A stretch of 64,000 nt of DNA from Aeromicrobium terrae (GCF_008039565.1 NZ_VDUX01000005.1:177108-241107); one strand, 5' to 3'. Shown: positions 37,940 to 50,070, counted from the stretch's first letter. The notes: generated from the sequence alone by a model not told the origin. Numbers and translations: made by a program.

Positions 37940-38053
37940 ATGAAGGTCAACCCGAGCGTGAAGAGGATCTGTGACAAGTGCAAGGTGATTCGTCGCCACG
38001 GCCGCGTCATGGTGATCTGCGAGAACCCCCGGCACAAGCAGCGCCAGGGCTGA
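37940..38053 (+). CDS. rpmJ: 50S ribosomal protein L36, zinc-binding
   Basis: 37 residues, beginning [14 protein letters not shown] and ending HKQRQG. The ligands are CDKC, a third Cys in VMVICEN and the His of PRHKQ, so this is the zinc form. It lies 39 bases after infA. Confidence 0.96.
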   Translation: MKVNPSVKRICDKCKVIRRHGRVMVICENPRHKQRQG

Positions 38054-38217
38054 CCGACTCTCTTCACCAGCACCACTGAACATCTGACGGCTCACGCAGC
38101 ACCCGCTGCGTGTCACCCCCGACGCAGAGGTCGGGGCCCGGCCCCGCCATCGAGTGGGGAGACAGCCGGGGCGCCCCAGATGCCGACACCTCTGCTGAAC
38201 AGAAGGAAACGCCACTC
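38054..38217 (+). promoter_or_regulatory. Structured gap between rpmJ and rpsM
   Basis: This 164-base gap holds a CACGCAGC/GCTGCGTG hairpin (38093-38112) and several GC-rich inverted stretches (GGGGCCCGGCCCC). No promoter is evident. It may be an attenuator or ribosomal-protein leader for the rpsM-rpsK-rpsD-rpoA part of the operon. Confidence 0.35.
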
Positions 38218-38586
38218 ATGGCACGTCTCATCGGAGTCGATCTCCCGCGCGAGAAGCGCGTCGAGGTCGCCCTCACGTACATCTTCGGCATCGGCCGGAC
38301 GCGCGCCCAGCAGACGCTGGCCGCCACCGGCGTCAGCCCGGACCTCCGCGTCCACGAGCTGACCGACGACCAGCTCGTCGCGCTGCGCGATCACATCGAG
38401 GCCGAGTACCAGGTCGAGGGCGACCTGCGTCGCGAGGTCCAGGCGGACATCCGCCGCAAGATGGAGATCGGCAGCTACCAGGGCCGCCGCCACCGTGCGC
38501 ACCTGCCGGTCCGCGGCCAGCGCACCAAGACCAACGCGCGCACCCGCAAGGGTCCGAAGCGCACCGTCGCCGGAAAGAAGAAGTGA
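38218..38586 (+). CDS. rpsM: 30S ribosomal protein S13
   Basis: 122 residues from ATG 38218 ([20 protein letters not shown]), after GAAGGAA. S13 forms inter-subunit bridges in the 30S head. The C-terminal basic tail that touches P-site tRNA ([15 protein letters not shown]) is present. Confidence 0.98.
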   Translation: MARLIGVDLPREKRVEVALTYIFGIGRTRAQQTLAATGVSPDLRVHELTDDQLVALRDHIEAEYQVEGDLRREVQADIRRKMEIGSYQGRRHRAHLPVRGQRTKTNARTRKGPKRTVAGKKK

Positions 38587-38594
38587 TCTAGCGC

Positions 38595-38993
38595 ATGCCT
38601 CCCAAGACCACTGGCGCCAAGAAGACGCGCCGCAAGGTGAAGAAGAACGTCGCTCAGGGCGAGGCCCACATCAAGAGCACGTTCAACAACACGCACGTCA
38701 CGATCACGGACCCGTCGGGTGCCGTCATCGCGTGGGCCTCCGGCGGAACCGTCGGCTTCAAGGGCTCGCGCAAGTCCACGCCGTTCGCCGCCGGCATGGC
38801 CGCCGAGGCCGCCGGTCGCCAGGCGATGGACCACGGGATGAAGAAGGTCGACGTCTTCGTCAAGGGCCCGGGCTCGGGCCGTGAGACGGCGATCCGCTCG
38901 CTGAGCGCCGTCGGCCTCGAGGTCGGCACCATCTCCGACGTCACCCCCAGCCCGCACAACGGCTGCCGTCCCCCGAAGCACCGGAGGCTCTGA
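38595..38993 (+). CDS. rpsK: 30S ribosomal protein S11
   Basis: 132 residues. The C-terminal [18 protein letters not shown] is fully conserved, including the Asn/Gly pair often modified in other bacteria. S11 is part of the 30S platform around the E site and the Shine-Dalgarno helix. Confidence 0.98.
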   Translation: MPPKTTGAKKTRRKVKKNVAQGEAHIKSTFNNTHVTITDPSGAVIAWASGGTVGFKGSRKSTPFAAGMAAEAAGRQAMDHGMKKVDVFVKGPGSGRETAIRSLSAVGLEVGTISDVTPSPHNGCRPPKHRRL

Positions 38994-38996
38994 CCC

Positions 38997-39605
38997 ATGG
39001 CTCGCTACACCGGCCCCCTCACCAAGAAGTCGCGTCGTCTCGGCGTCGACCTCGTGGGCGACGACAAGGCGTTCGAGAAGCGCCCGTACCCGCCCGGCCA
39101 GCACGGACGGACCCGCATCAAGGAGTCCGAGTACCGCACCCAGCTGCAGGAGAAGCAGAAGGCGCGCTACACGTACGGCGTCCTCGAGAAGCAGTTCCGT
39201 CGCTACTACGAGACCGCGCACCGCAAGCCCGGCAAGACCGGCGACAACCTGCTCTCGCTGCTGGAGAGCCGTCTCGACAACGTGGTCTACCGCGCCGGCC
39301 TCGCCCGCACGCGCCGCCACGCCCGCCAGCTGGTGACGCACGGTCACTTCCTGGTCAACGGCGTCAAGACGAACATCCCGTCGTTCCAGGTCAGCAAGCA
39401 CGACATCATCGACGTCAAGCCGAAGTCGCTGGAGACCACGCCGTTCATCGTGGCCCGCGAGACGCATGACGCCGACACCGTGCCCGGCTGGCTCGACGTG
39501 TCGCCCGACCGTGGCCGCATCCTCGTCCACCAAAACCCCGTTCGCGAGCAGATCACCGTTCCGATCCAGGAGCAGCTGATCGTGGAGTTCTACTCCAAGA
39601 TCTGA
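38997..39605 (+). CDS. rpsD: 30S ribosomal protein S4, zinc-free form
   Basis: 202 residues beginning MARYTGPLTKKSRRLGVDL, the form without the N-terminal Cys cluster. The S4 RNA-binding domain is at about residues 94-155 (SRLDNVVYRAGLARTRRHAR). S4 is a primary assembly protein and in other bacteria a repressor of the alpha operon. Confidence 0.98.
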   Translation: MARYTGPLTKKSRRLGVDLVGDDKAFEKRPYPPGQHGRTRIKESEYRTQLQEKQKARYTYGVLEKQFRRYYETAHRKPGKTGDNLLSLLESRLDNVVYRAGLARTRRHARQLVTHGHFLVNGVKTNIPSFQVSKHDIIDVKPKSLETTPFIVARETHDADTVPGWLDVSPDRGRILVHQNPVREQITVPIQEQLIVEFYSKI

Positions 39606-39658
39606 TCTGTCCATCTACCCGGCCCTCATATAGCGGTGGGTCGGAAAGGAAGTAAGAC

Positions 39659-40669
39659 ATGCTGATCGCCCAGCGCCCCATCCTGACCGAAGAGGTCATC
39701 GACGACTACCGCTCGCGGTTCGTCATCGAGCCCCTCGAGCCCGGCTTCGGCTACACCCTCGGCAACTCGCTGCGTCGCACGCTGCTGTCGTCGATCCCGG
39801 GTGCGGCCGTCACGTCGATCAAGATCGACGGCGTCCTGCACGAGTTCTCCACGATCCCCGGTGTCGTCGAGGACGTCACCGAGATCATCCTGAACCTCAA
39901 GGACCTCGTCGTCTCCTCCGAGCACGACGAGCCGGTCGTCATGTACCTGCGCAAGAGCGGCGCCGGTGCGGCCACCGCGGCTGACATCGAGACGTCCGCG
40001 GGCGTCGAGGTGCACAACCCGGACCTGCACATCGCCACCCTCAACGACAAGGGCAAGCTCGAGATCGAGCTCGTCGCCGAGCGCGGCCGCGGCTACGTCT
40101 CCGCCACGCAGAACAAGACCGGCGAGGAGGAGATCGGCCGCATGCCCGTCGACTCCATCTACTCGCCGGTGCTGAAGGTGACGTACAAGGTCGAGGCCAC
40201 CCGCGTCGAGCAGCGCACCGACTTCGACAAGCTCGTCATCGACGTCGAGACCAAGAAGTCGATCCTTCCGCGCGACGCCATCGCGTCGGCCGGCTCCACG
40301 CTGGTCGAGCTGTTCGGCCTGGCCCGTGAGCTGAACGTCGAGGCCGAGGGCATCGACATCGGCCCGTCGCCGGTCGACGAGCAGCTCGCTGCCGACCTGG
40401 CCCTGCCGATCGAGGACCTGGACTTCACCGTCCGCTCGTACAACTGCCTCAAGCGCGAGGGCATCCACACCGTGGGTGAGCTCATCACGCGCTCGGAGCA
40501 GGACCTGCTCGACATCCGGAACTTCGGCTCGAAGTCCATCGATGAGGTCAAGCAGAAGCTCACCGAGATGGGCCTCGCGCTCAAGGACAGCCCCGCCGGC
40601 TTCGACCCGGCCGCCGTGATCGACGCCTTCGACGACGACTCCTCGTTCGCCGAGGACGAGCAGTACTGA
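39659..40669 (+). CDS. rpoA: DNA-directed RNA polymerase subunit alpha
   Basis: 336 residues from ATG 39659 after GGAAAGGAAG. The N-terminal dimerisation domain has [21 protein letters not shown] linker near 225-245 leads to the C-terminal domain, which binds upstream DNA and activators ([35 protein letters not shown]). The tail is acidic ([13 protein letters not shown]). Confidence 0.98.
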   Translation: MLIAQRPILTEEVIDDYRSRFVIEPLEPGFGYTLGNSLRRTLLSSIPGAAVTSIKIDGVLHEFSTIPGVVEDVTEIILNLKDLVVSSEHDEPVVMYLRKSGAGAATAADIETSAGVEVHNPDLHIATLNDKGKLEIELVAERGRGYVSATQNKTGEEEIGRMPVDSIYSPVLKVTYKVEATRVEQRTDFDKLVIDVETKKSILPRDAIASAGSTLVELFGLARELNVEAEGIDIGPSPVDEQLAADLALPIEDLDFTVRSYNCLKREGIHTVGELITRSEQDLLDIRNFGSKSIDEVKQKLTEMGLALKDSPAGFDPAAVIDAFDDDSSFAEDEQY

Positions 40670-40698
40670 GTCGTCGCGACTGAACTGGAGAGAGTGAC

Positions 40699-41355
40699 AT
40701 GCCTACGCCCACCAAGGGAGCCCGCCTCGGCGGCAGCCCCTCGCACCAGCGCCTGATCCTGTCGAACCTGGCTCAGGCCCTGTTCGAGCACGGCCGCATC
40801 ACCACCACGGAGGCCAAGGCTCGTCGCCTGCGTCCGTACGCCGAGCAGCTGATCACGAAGGCCAAGACCGACACGGTGGCGAACCGCCGCCAGGTCGTGA
40901 AGGTCATCCGTGACAAGAGCGTGCTGCACACGCTGTTCACCGAGATCGGCCCGGCCATGGCCACCCGTCCGGGCGGCTACACGCGCATCACGAAGATCGG
41001 TCCGCGCAAGGGCGACAACGCCCCGATGGCCGTCATCGAGATCGTGGAGTCCAAGGAGTTCGCGGCGCAGAACCAGACGCCGAAGAAGCCGAAGGCCGAG
41101 AAGAAGCCGGCCCCGGCTCCGGTGGAGGACGTCGTCGAGGACGAGACCCCCGAGGTCAACGCCGCTGACGACGCCGCCGAGGTCGAGACCGACGTCGTCC
41201 CGGGCGCGCCCGCCGACGACGCCGAGAACGAGCCCGTCTCCGAGGACGAGGTCGAGGTCGCGGCGGAGAAGGTCGCCGACGCCACCGAGGCTGAGGCTGA
41301 GGCCGACGAGCCCACCGAGACGGACGAGTCCGCCGAGGGCGACGACTCCAAGTAG
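40699..41355 (+). CDS. rplQ: 50S ribosomal protein L17 with acidic tail
   Basis: 218 residues. Residues 1-125 are a normal L17 ([20 protein letters not shown]). Residues about 142-218 are a low-complexity extension made almost only of Glu, Asp, Ala, Val, Pro and Thr, with very few basic residues. L17 lies at the polypeptide exit. It is the last gene before the 41366 terminator. Confidence 0.97.
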   Translation: MPTPTKGARLGGSPSHQRLILSNLAQALFEHGRITTTEAKARRLRPYAEQLITKAKTDTVANRRQVVKVIRDKSVLHTLFTEIGPAMATRPGGYTRITKIGPRKGDNAPMAVIEIVESKEFAAQNQTPKKPKAEKKPAPAPVEDVVEDETPEVNAADDAAEVETDVVPGAPADDAENEPVSEDEVEVAAEKVADATEAEAEADEPTETDESAEGDDSK

Positions 41356-41365
41356 CACTGAGATC

Positions 41366-41400
41366 AGCGACCCCGGTCCCCGTGTGGGGCCGGGGTCGCT
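41366..41400 (+). terminator. Terminator of the alpha operon
   Basis: The stem AGCGACCCCGG pairs with 41390-41400 and CCCC with GGGG across a GTGT loop, with one bulged T. It starts 11 bases after the rplQ stop. Confidence 0.8.
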
Positions 41401-41493
41401 GTCTGTCGAAACGATGACGAGGCACTTCCGACGCTGATAGCGTCCCAGCGGGTGTGTGATCCCTCCACGCGCCCGTGACAAGGGGAAACTGCT

Positions 41494-43641
41494 ATGCCCG
41501 CCCGTCGCCTCGCCATCGTCGTCACCGCGGTCGTCGCCGCCGTGCTGACCGGGGCGCTGGCCAGTCCCTCGTCGGCCGATCTTCCGACGTCGGAGCAGGG
41601 CACCAGTCACGTGGGGCCGGACGTCTCTCGGCATCCTTCACGGGCTGTCGGACTGATCGTCAAGACCAAGGCGAAACAGGCTACGGGCGACCTCGTGGCC
41701 CGCACCCAAGCGGCGATCGGCAGACGGGCGAAGGTGGCCTCGGCGCGGAATCTCACCGGGCGGATCTCTGCGGTGCGTTTCAGGGCGAGCCTCGACGGAA
41801 GCTCCGTGCTGGCCGCAGCCAAGGAGGTGGAGAAGCGTTCTGACGTGGAATGGGCCATCCCAGACATGGTGCGGCGCCCGTTCGTGACCCAACCTCCGAA
41901 GGACACGAACGATCAATATTTTTCGACGTTGAAGCACTTGTGGGACAACCGCAGTGCTTCGACATCACTGCCCTCCCCCTGGCCCAACGGAGGTTTCAGC
42001 ACCAGGGCGCCCTACATCTGGAGAGCTCCACAGGGGATGGGTTCTGGCGACGTGGCTGTGGCCGTGATTGACACGGGTATCACCTCGCACCCGGATCTGG
42101 ACGATCAGCGGCTGCCCGGATACGACTTCGCCTCAGCGTGGTCCGACCCGGACTACGGCAGTGAACCACCGGACTCTCAGGATCCCGACGGGAACCCGGG
42201 TTGGGACTCAGACCCATCCGATCCCGGTGATTGGATCCCAAGTAACAAGTGCGGTTTTGTGCACTCGTTGATCGAGAGTAGCTGGCACGGTACTCACGTA
42301 GCCGGCATCGTAGCCGCGGAGGGCGACAACGTCGTAGGCGTCGTGGGCGTAGCGCCGAAGGTCAAGATCATCCCGATTCGGGTCGTCGGACGCTGCGGGG
42401 CTATCGACTCAGACATTCTCACTGCGATCGAGTGGGCAACTGGGGGTCACATCACTGGCGTGCCGGACAACCCTCATCCCGCCAAGGTGGTCAATCTTTC
42501 GCTCGGAGCGGAGGACACGGCCTCGCGGGTCGACAAAGCCTGTATCGGGTATTCGGACGCTGCAACGGCTGCTCGAACCCGCGGGGCGGTGATTGTCGCC
42601 GCTGCGGGGAACGCCGGCGTTGACGTGAGGTACAGCGTCCCGGGTGCTTGCTCAGGGATCATCGCGGTCGGAGCTTCGAGCTCGCGTGGTCTACGAGCAT
42701 CGTATTCCAACTGGGGGGAGAGGCTCTCCTTCTCTGCGATCGGCGGCGACTACCGAGTCGATGGCGACACGTACACCGTCATGTCGACCTACAACACCGG
42801 CACGATCGGACCGGTAGGACCGACCTATCTACGTCTTGAGGGGACGAGCATGGCGGCGCCGATGGCGTCGGCAGCAGCGGCGATCCTCTCCTCGCTTGGA
42901 CTCGACACTGCAGCAAAGGTCGAGGCAGGACTGCGCGCGGCTTTGCGCACGTTTCCCGCGTACAACGCGAAGTACAGGGACTTCTTCAGCAACGGCAAGC
43001 CGTGGAGCGAGCTCAATTGCCGGTGGCCTAATCGCTCAGTGACCTACGCGTGCGGCGACGGGATCCTCGACCTCGCCCAGGTGCAGGCGAACATCTCGCC
43101 CCCGACCGTGTCGGGCTACTACCGGGTGGGGCAGACGCTGAAGGCGTCGACCGGCTCCTGGAACGCCTCAGGCCGCGGCCTGTCGTACCAGTGGCTGAGC
43201 GACAACCAGCCGATCGACGGCGCCACGTCGTCGACGTACAAGGCGCGTGGGTGGGATCTCAACCACCATCTCTCCGTCCGCATCACGCCCAAGGTGAGCG
43301 CGTTCAAGCCGCTTGCGAAGACGTCGGCGCAGACGCCGGCGCTCATCCAGGCGAAGTCGACGACGTCGATCTCGCTGCCGACGACGATCTCGCACACCAA
43401 GCGGGCCTACGTGTCCGTGACGGTGAAGGCGACGGGCTACTGGCCCACGGGCGAGCTGACTGTGTACGACCGCGACAAGAAGCTGCTCTCGGTCCACCTG
43501 ACGTCGACGTCGCAGCACGGCACGCGCACGATCAAGCTGCCGGCGCTGGCGAAGGGTTATCACAAGATCACCGTTCAGTACGGCGGCACGAAGTACATCC
43601 TGCCGTCGACGTCACCCATGAAGCAGATCAAGTCGAAGTAG
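41494..43641 (+). CDS. Secreted S8 (subtilisin-like) serine protease
   Basis: 715 residues: signal peptide (1-28), propeptide of about 100 residues, and a peptidase S8 domain with the triad Asp193 (VIDTG), His265 (SWHGTH) and Ser452 (GTSMAAP) and oxyanion Asn373 (AAGN). An Ig-like module follows (about 530-610; VGQTLKASTGSWNASGRGLS), then a bacterial Ig-like domain (about 620-715). It is therefore exported and probably cell-surface or matrix associated. Bases about 41850-43040, the catalytic part, use AGA, TTG, TTT, TAT and ATT codons rarely seen in neighbours. The modules beyond 43040 return to normal high-GC codons. A TGACGA-17-TAGCGT promoter is possible at 41415-41443. Confidence 0.9.
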   Translation: MPARRLAIVVTAVVAAVLTGALASPSSADLPTSEQGTSHVGPDVSRHPSRAVGLIVKTKAKQATGDLVARTQAAIGRRAKVASARNLTGRISAVRFRASLDGSSVLAAAKEVEKRSDVEWAIPDMVRRPFVTQPPKDTNDQYFSTLKHLWDNRSASTSLPSPWPNGGFSTRAPYIWRAPQGMGSGDVAVAVIDTGITSHPDLDDQRLPGYDFASAWSDPDYGSEPPDSQDPDGNPGWDSDPSDPGDWIPSNKCGFVHSLIESSWHGTHVAGIVAAEGDNVVGVVGVAPKVKIIPIRVVGRCGAIDSDILTAIEWATGGHITGVPDNPHPAKVVNLSLGAEDTASRVDKACIGYSDAATAARTRGAVIVAAAGNAGVDVRYSVPGACSGIIAVGASSSRGLRASYSNWGERLSFSAIGGDYRVDGDTYTVMSTYNTGTIGPVGPTYLRLEGTSMAAPMASAAAAILSSLGLDTAAKVEAGLRAALRTFPAYNAKYRDFFSNGKPWSELNCRWPNRSVTYACGDGILDLAQVQANISPPTVSGYYRVGQTLKASTGSWNASGRGLSYQWLSDNQPIDGATSSTYKARGWDLNHHLSVRITPKVSAFKPLAKTSAQTPALIQAKSTTSISLPTTISHTKRAYVSVTVKATGYWPTGELTVYDRDKKLLSVHLTSTSQHGTRTIKLPALAKGYHKITVQYGGTKYILPSTSPMKQIKSK

Positions 43642-43644
43642 CGG

Positions 43645-44226
43645 TCAGCCGCGTCGCGTCCTGAGCACCCGGAAGCCCCGCTCGGACGCGACGCGGTCGG
43701 TAGGCCAGCCCTGGTCGGCGAGCCACCGCTGCAGCGAGTCCGCCCCGAGGTTCTTGCCGACGACCAGGCGCGCCTCGCCGTCGTCGGTGAGGCGGGGGAG
43801 CCAGGTCAACAGCAGCTCGTGCAGGGCGTCCTTGCCGACGCGGATCGGCGGGTTCGACCAGATGGCGTCGAACCGGACGTCGTCCGGGACCTCCTCCGGC
43901 CGGCCGGCGGTGACGGCGAGACCAGCGCGCTCGGCGTTCAGGCGGGTGAGCTCAAGGGCGCGCTCGTTGACGTCGACGGCCCAGACCGTGGCGCCGGTGG
44001 CGGCGACGGCGCAGGCGATCGCGCCCCAGCCGCTGCCGAGGTCGAGCACGGTGCCGGAGGGCGGCTCGTCGTGCCGCAGCAGCACGTCGGTGGCCCTGTC
44101 CAGGCCGTCGCGAGCGAAGACGCCCGTGGCCGTCGTCATGGTGAGCTCGTGACCCCACGCCGTCATGACGACGTCCTGGCGACGGTCCTCGACGCCGGGG
44201 TCGTCCTCGAAGTAGTGGCCGCTCAC
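43645..44226 (-). CDS. Class I SAM-dependent methyltransferase (RsmC/YbxB-like)
   Basis: 193 residues from GTG 44226, which overlaps the truA stop (GTGA). The SAM-binding motif is [17 protein letters not shown], then acidic [10 protein letters not shown], and the catalytic NPPIR motif typical of guanine-N2 rRNA methyltransferases of the RsmC group. YbxB-type relatives lie near rpoB in many Gram-positives. The target rRNA base is not certain. It is probably translated with truA. Confidence 0.85.
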   Translation of the reverse strand: MSGHYFEDDPGVEDRRQDVVMTAWGHELTMTTATGVFARDGLDRATDVLLRHDEPPSGTVLDLGSGWGAIACAVAATGATVWAVDVNERALELTRLNAERAGLAVTAGRPEEVPDDVRFDAIWSNPPIRVGKDALHELLLTWLPRLTDDGEARLVVGKNLGADSLQRWLADQGWPTDRVASERGFRVLRTRRG

Positions 44227-45020
44227 TCCGGGGCCGTCCGGACGTTGCGGGCCTCCGCGGCGCGGGCAGCGAGCTGGTCGTCCGGCGGGTAGACGACTTC
44301 CTCGAGCACCAGGCCGTGGGCCGGCATCACCGTGACCCGCGGGTCGCGCTCGGTGGCCGCCAGGATCTGCCCGGCCCACGCGGCCTCGTAGCGGCCCTCG
44401 CCGACCGCGACGAGCGCACCCATCAGGGACCGGACCATCGAGTGGCAGAACGCGTCGGCGCGGACCGTGGTGGCCACGAGGCCGTCGGGGAGCCGCTCGG
44501 GCCGCAGCTCGAGCAGCGTGCGGATCGTCGTGGCGCCCTCCCGCTGCTTGCAGAAGGAGGCGAAGTCGTGCTCACCGACCAGGTGCTCCGCCGCGGCCGC
44601 CATCGCCGCGACGTCGAGCGAGGATCGGTGGGCGACGACGAAACCCCTGGTCAGCGGGTCTCCGCCGGGGGTGTCACGGAGCCGGTAGACGTAGCGCCGC
44701 TCGGTCGCGGAGAACCGGGCGTCGAACCCGGGTGGCGCGGGCGAGCAGGCCACGAGCGTGACGTCGTCGGGGAGGAACCGCTGCAGCCGCCGGGCGAGTG
44801 TCTCCGGATCGACGCCGTCGAGGTCGACGTGTGCCACCTGACCGCGGGCGTGCACCCCGGCGTCGGTGCGGCCGGCGCAGGTCAGCGGCGCGGGGGAGTC
44901 GAGGCGCAGGACCGTCGCGATCGCGGCCTCCACCTCGCCCTGCACGGTGCGCAGGCCGGGCTGTGCGGCCCAGCCGTGGAACGCGCTGCCGTCGTAGGCG
45001 AGGTCGAGACGAATGCGCAC
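44223..45020 (-). CDS. truA: tRNA pseudouridine(38-40) synthase
   Basis: 265 residues from GTG 45020 ([20 protein letters not shown]); the open frame extends upstream but only into low-quality sequence. Catalytic Asp lies in [17 protein letters not shown]. TruA modifies the anticodon stem. Its presence between the alpha operon and rplM is the usual bacterial order, although here it is read from the opposite strand. Confidence 0.95.
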   Translation of the reverse strand: MRIRLDLAYDGSAFHGWAAQPGLRTVQGEVEAAIATVLRLDSPAPLTCAGRTDAGVHARGQVAHVDLDGVDPETLARRLQRFLPDDVTLVACSPAPPGFDARFSATERRYVYRLRDTPGGDPLTRGFVVAHRSSLDVAAMAAAAEHLVGEHDFASFCKQREGATTIRTLLELRPERLPDGLVATTVRADAFCHSMVRSLMGALVAVGEGRYEAAWAGQILAATERDPRVTVMPAHGLVLEEVVYPPDDQLAARAAEARNVRTAPE

Positions 45021-45049
45021 GTCGGTCAGGCTATGGCACGCGCGTCCGG

Positions 45050-47404
45050 TCAGAGCGCGGTCGCCACCAGGACGGTGGTCACCACGACGACGACGGCGCC
45101 GAGCAGCTGACGCGGCCAGGTCCAGCGGGGCTCGCCACGGTCGCCGCCGACGATGCCGAGGACCTCCAGCGCCGCGCCGGGGATCGCCAGCAGGACGAAC
45201 CCGGCCCGCAGGGCGTCGCGCTCCGAGCCGTCGAAGCGCGAGTCGATGAGGTTGGCCATCGCCAGGCCCACAAGGACCATCACGAGGACGGCCACCACCC
45301 CGCGCGGCAGCACGGAGGCCAGGCGCTTGACGTCGGGGACGGCGTCGCCGACGAGGGCGAGCAGCTGCGGGACGGCGAAGATCGCCACCCCCACCCAGAG
45401 CTGCCAGCAGGATCCGATGACCGCGCCGGCGAAGAACGCCACGAGCGCGGCGCGGATCACGATGCCGCGCAGCTGGTGCACCAGCGTCGGCTCGTGCATC
45501 GAGGTCGCCTCGACGGCGTCGAGGCGCAGCGGATAGCCGTGCGCGATCAGCTCCTCGACCAGGTAGCGACCCACGACCGCAGCCATGGCCACCCAGGCCA
45601 GCGCGCCGGCGTGATCGGTGATCGCGAGGTCCTGGCGGGTGAGGTCGCCCAGGCCGCCGACGATGCCGTAGACCGCCCACCCGCTGACCAGCGCGGCGAT
45701 GACCACGTCGCCCAATCGATCCCAGCCGTAGACGTGACCGGGCTCGGACTTCCGCCGGAGCGGTCGAGCGGCCGCGGCCACGAGCGGGGTGACGAACCAG
45801 AGCGCCGCGAGGCCGAGCAGCCCGCGCACGCCGTCGCCGAGCGACAGCCCGTCGGCGGTCAAGCCACCGCGGCTCACGGCGACGGCGGCGAAGACGAGGA
45901 AGCCGACGATCCCGGCGGTCGAGTCGAGGACCGCCAGGACCAGGAGGGCAGCGGTGATGCCGAGCGCCGGGGGCAGCGGGGTCGCTGAGCTGTCCGACGC
46001 CGCGGCGACGCCGAGCGCCACGCCGGCGACCGGCAGCAGGAGCCACAGCACGCCGAGCGCGGCCCGGAGATAGGTCGCGTCGGCGAGCACCCGCGCGATC
46101 AGGGGGAACCGCCGCGACAGGTTGGTCGGCACCGCGACGCTCGCGGCGTCGGCGCGCTTCCAGCCCGGCGTCCGCCACGTGATCGAGCGGTCACCCCACG
46201 CCAGGCCGAACGGGTTGTCCCGGCCGGCGTCGTCGCCGGCGCCGTCGACCTCGCCATCGGGCGCGATCGTTGCAGCAAGAGGGGCGGCGCCGCTGCCAGC
46301 CCGCTCGGCGTGCTTCGGCGGACCGGACGCCGACGCCCACGCCAGGCGCCGGGGCAGGACCATCCCTCGTGGCCCGACGAGGTACAGGATCGCGAAGCCC
46401 GCCAGCATCAGCAGCAGCAGGCGCAGCACGTCGTCGGGGCTGTGGACGAGCGGTGCGGCGGCCTTGGTCTTCGTGGTCGTCGGGGTCTCCTCGGCCGAGG
46501 TCTCGGACGGCGTCTCGTCGTCGGACGGTGCGGGCCCGTCGGAGATGGGCGTGGTGTCCGGCGGCGGAGCCAGGGGGATCGGGACCGAGTCAGGGGTGGC
46601 CGGGTCGTCGGGCCCGGGGCCAGGGTTCGGCGTCGGGTCGTCGGGCGGGCCGGGCGGTGGAGCGGGGTCGTCGACGTCGAAGTGGAAGGTGATCTCGTCC
46701 AGCAGGGTGGTGATGTTGCTGTACTCGCTGACGATGGCGGTGTAGTTGCCGGGCGGCAGCGCCATCGGGAGGACGAGCCCGGCTGGCCGGACGGGCGCGC
46801 TCATCGGTGCGGACAGCGACGACTGCGGCTCGAGCACGTAGGTGCAGACGAACTGCTCGCTCTCCGCATCGCCGACGTCGCACGGTCGTGGCGCGCGGAA
46901 CAACGGCTCGTCGTCGCGCAGGAGCATCCACTCGACGGAGATCTCGCCCATCTCGCGGTAGCCCTCGACCGTGATGGTGTCGTCGGCGATCACGGGGGGC
47001 GTCGTCCTCTGGAGGTTGGACCGGGCGAAGTGGAGGGTCACCTTGGTCGCGTCCGAGCGACTTCCGTCGGCGAAGACCTGGACCACTCGGATGTCCTTCG
47101 TGGTCCCGGCCAGCTCCGGCGAGGTGAACACCCGCAGCTGGCACTGGTAGAACGTCAGCCCTTGCAACGTGCCGCATCCCGCGAGCAGGTTCCCAGCCTC
47201 GTCCTCCACGACGATCTCGTCACCATCAGTGACCACGGACCGGTGACCGGTGATCCAGAGGTCGGCGAGGAAGGGCACGTCGATGTCGGGTGCGCCGTCG
47301 ACCGTCGGAGCCTCCGGCGCCGCAGCGGACGCAGGCAGGAGCGAGGCCAGCACGACGGTGCAGACCACCCCGAGTCCTGCGAGCACAGACGCCCAGCGCC
47401 GCAT
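45050..47404 (-). CDS. Large membrane protein of unknown function
   Basis: 784 residues from ATG 47404. Signal peptide (1-28), then an exported region to about residue 245 with two Cys pairs that could form disulphides (77/88 and 175/187). A Pro/Thr/Asp-rich linker (about 246-320) leads to one membrane helix (326-344), a cytoplasmic stretch of about 95 residues, and eight or more further helices (about 440-784). I do not recognise the family. The layout suggests a surface sensor or carrier joined to a multi-helix domain. It lies 29 bases upstream of truA in the same direction. Confidence 0.7.
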   Translation of the reverse strand: MRRWASVLAGLGVVCTVVLASLLPASAAAPEAPTVDGAPDIDVPFLADLWITGHRSVVTDGDEIVVEDEAGNLLAGCGTLQGLTFYQCQLRVFTSPELAGTTKDIRVVQVFADGSRSDATKVTLHFARSNLQRTTPPVIADDTITVEGYREMGEISVEWMLLRDDEPLFRAPRPCDVGDAESEQFVCTYVLEPQSSLSAPMSAPVRPAGLVLPMALPPGNYTAIVSEYSNITTLLDEITFHFDVDDPAPPPGPPDDPTPNPGPGPDDPATPDSVPIPLAPPPDTTPISDGPAPSDDETPSETSAEETPTTTKTKAAAPLVHSPDDVLRLLLLMLAGFAILYLVGPRGMVLPRRLAWASASGPPKHAERAGSGAAPLAATIAPDGEVDGAGDDAGRDNPFGLAWGDRSITWRTPGWKRADAASVAVPTNLSRRFPLIARVLADATYLRAALGVLWLLLPVAGVALGVAAASDSSATPLPPALGITAALLVLAVLDSTAGIVGFLVFAAVAVSRGGLTADGLSLGDGVRGLLGLAALWFVTPLVAAAARPLRRKSEPGHVYGWDRLGDVVIAALVSGWAVYGIVGGLGDLTRQDLAITDHAGALAWVAMAAVVGRYLVEELIAHGYPLRLDAVEATSMHEPTLVHQLRGIVIRAALVAFFAGAVIGSCWQLWVGVAIFAVPQLLALVGDAVPDVKRLASVLPRGVVAVLVMVLVGLAMANLIDSRFDGSERDALRAGFVLLAIPGAALEVLGIVGGDRGEPRWTWPRQLLGAVVVVVTTVLVATAL

Positions 47405-47498
47405 GGTCGCAGCGTAGGGGCTGTGGAACGGGCGTCGCAGGAAGTTCGGAACATTGGTTGCGATGCGAGACGACGCCTCGTGGACGTACGGTGTCGGG

Positions 47499-48773
47499 GT
47501 GAACCGGGCCGTCGCCGTCGCCGTCGCCGCCGTGGCGGGTCTCGCCATGCTCGGGCTCGCGTGCGAGTCGGCGCCGACCACCGCGGCCGGCGGCACGCCG
47601 CCGTCGTTCATCGTGCTCAACCCCACGGCCGACCCGTCGACGTCGCAGACCGTCACCTGGCGCTCGTCGGCCTACGCGGACCAGCGGATCATCGTGCGAC
47701 CGGCCGCCGGCGGCAACGGCATCACCTTCAAGGCCACGCGCAAGCCGGCCACCAGCGTCGACACCACCGGCAGCGCCCGCCCCGCGTACACCGCCACCGC
47801 GACGGGCCTCAAGCCCGGCACGTCGTACACGTACGTCGTCAAGAACGCCCACGCGATCTCGGCGACGCTGCCGTTCACCACCGCCACCAGCGGTTACACG
47901 GGCCCGTGGTCCTTCATCGGCCTCGGCGACACCCAGGTCAAGAACGCGGACGTGCCGGCCAAGATCGTCTCCCGCGCGTTCCACACCGTGCCGCGCGCCC
48001 GGATCGTACTCCAGGCCGGCGACTCGGTGAACCGCCCGTACATCCACCAGGAGTGGGTCGACCTGTTCCGCGCGATGGGCCGCAGCGGCTCGACCCGCGA
48101 CTGGCTCATCTCCATCGGCAACCACGAGCAGTGCATCCTCGTGAAGAGCTGCCAGTCGGACGACGCCCTGGCGTTCCGCACGTACTTCACCTGGCCGGGC
48201 GGCCAGGTCGACGGGCAGCGGCCCACGTGGTTCGCCACCGACTACCAGGGCGTGCGGTTCGTGGTCATCGACTCGTTCGGCCCCGACCTCGCGGAGCAGG
48301 CGGAGTTCCTGGACCAGCAGCTGAGCGACAACCCGTACAAGTGGTCGGTGGTGCTGATGCACGCGGGCCCGTTCGCGTCGCGAGGAGACCGCACCAACTC
48401 GAAGGTCTTCTCGCTCGTCCAGCCGGTGCTCGAGCGTCACGACGTCGACCTCGTGCTTGCCGGGCACGACCACTCCTACGCGCGCGGCTTCCACGGCGGT
48501 CACCACACGACGGTCTACGCGACGTCGGACTCCGGACCGAAGTACTACAGCTCCTCGAAGACGGACTGGGTGCGCCGCGGCGCCACCAGGGTCCGCTGGG
48601 GCACCGACGTGTCGACGTTCCAGATCATCGACGTCCGCCGCGACACCCTGACCTACCGGGCGATCGTCGCGGCCAAGGGCGCGCACCCCACGACGTCGCG
48701 ACCGCTCGGCGCCACCCTCGACAAGGTCGTGATCAGCAAGGACGCCGAGGGCACCAAGACCGTGACCTGGTAG
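47499..48773 (+). CDS. Lipoprotein metallophosphoesterase (purple acid phosphatase-like)
   Basis: 424 residues from GTG 47499; starts further upstream spoil the signal. The lipobox LGLAC gives Cys22. An FN3-like N-terminal domain (about 35-125) precedes the calcineurin-type phosphoesterase with all metal motifs: GLGDTQ, QAGDSVN, GNHEQ, LMHAGPF and AGHDHSYAR. It probably releases phosphate from external esters. A TACGGT box six bases before the GTG suggests a leaderless mRNA. It ends one base from convergent citrate synthase. Confidence 0.88.
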   Translation: MNRAVAVAVAAVAGLAMLGLACESAPTTAAGGTPPSFIVLNPTADPSTSQTVTWRSSAYADQRIIVRPAAGGNGITFKATRKPATSVDTTGSARPAYTATATGLKPGTSYTYVVKNAHAISATLPFTTATSGYTGPWSFIGLGDTQVKNADVPAKIVSRAFHTVPRARIVLQAGDSVNRPYIHQEWVDLFRAMGRSGSTRDWLISIGNHEQCILVKSCQSDDALAFRTYFTWPGGQVDGQRPTWFATDYQGVRFVVIDSFGPDLAEQAEFLDQQLSDNPYKWSVVLMHAGPFASRGDRTNSKVFSLVQPVLERHDVDLVLAGHDHSYARGFHGGHHTTVYATSDSGPKYYSSSKTDWVRRGATRVRWGTDVSTFQIIDVRRDTLTYRAIVAAKGAHPTTSRPLGATLDKVVISKDAEGTKTVTW

Positions 48774-48774
48774 G

Positions 48775-50070
<1,296 letters not shown>

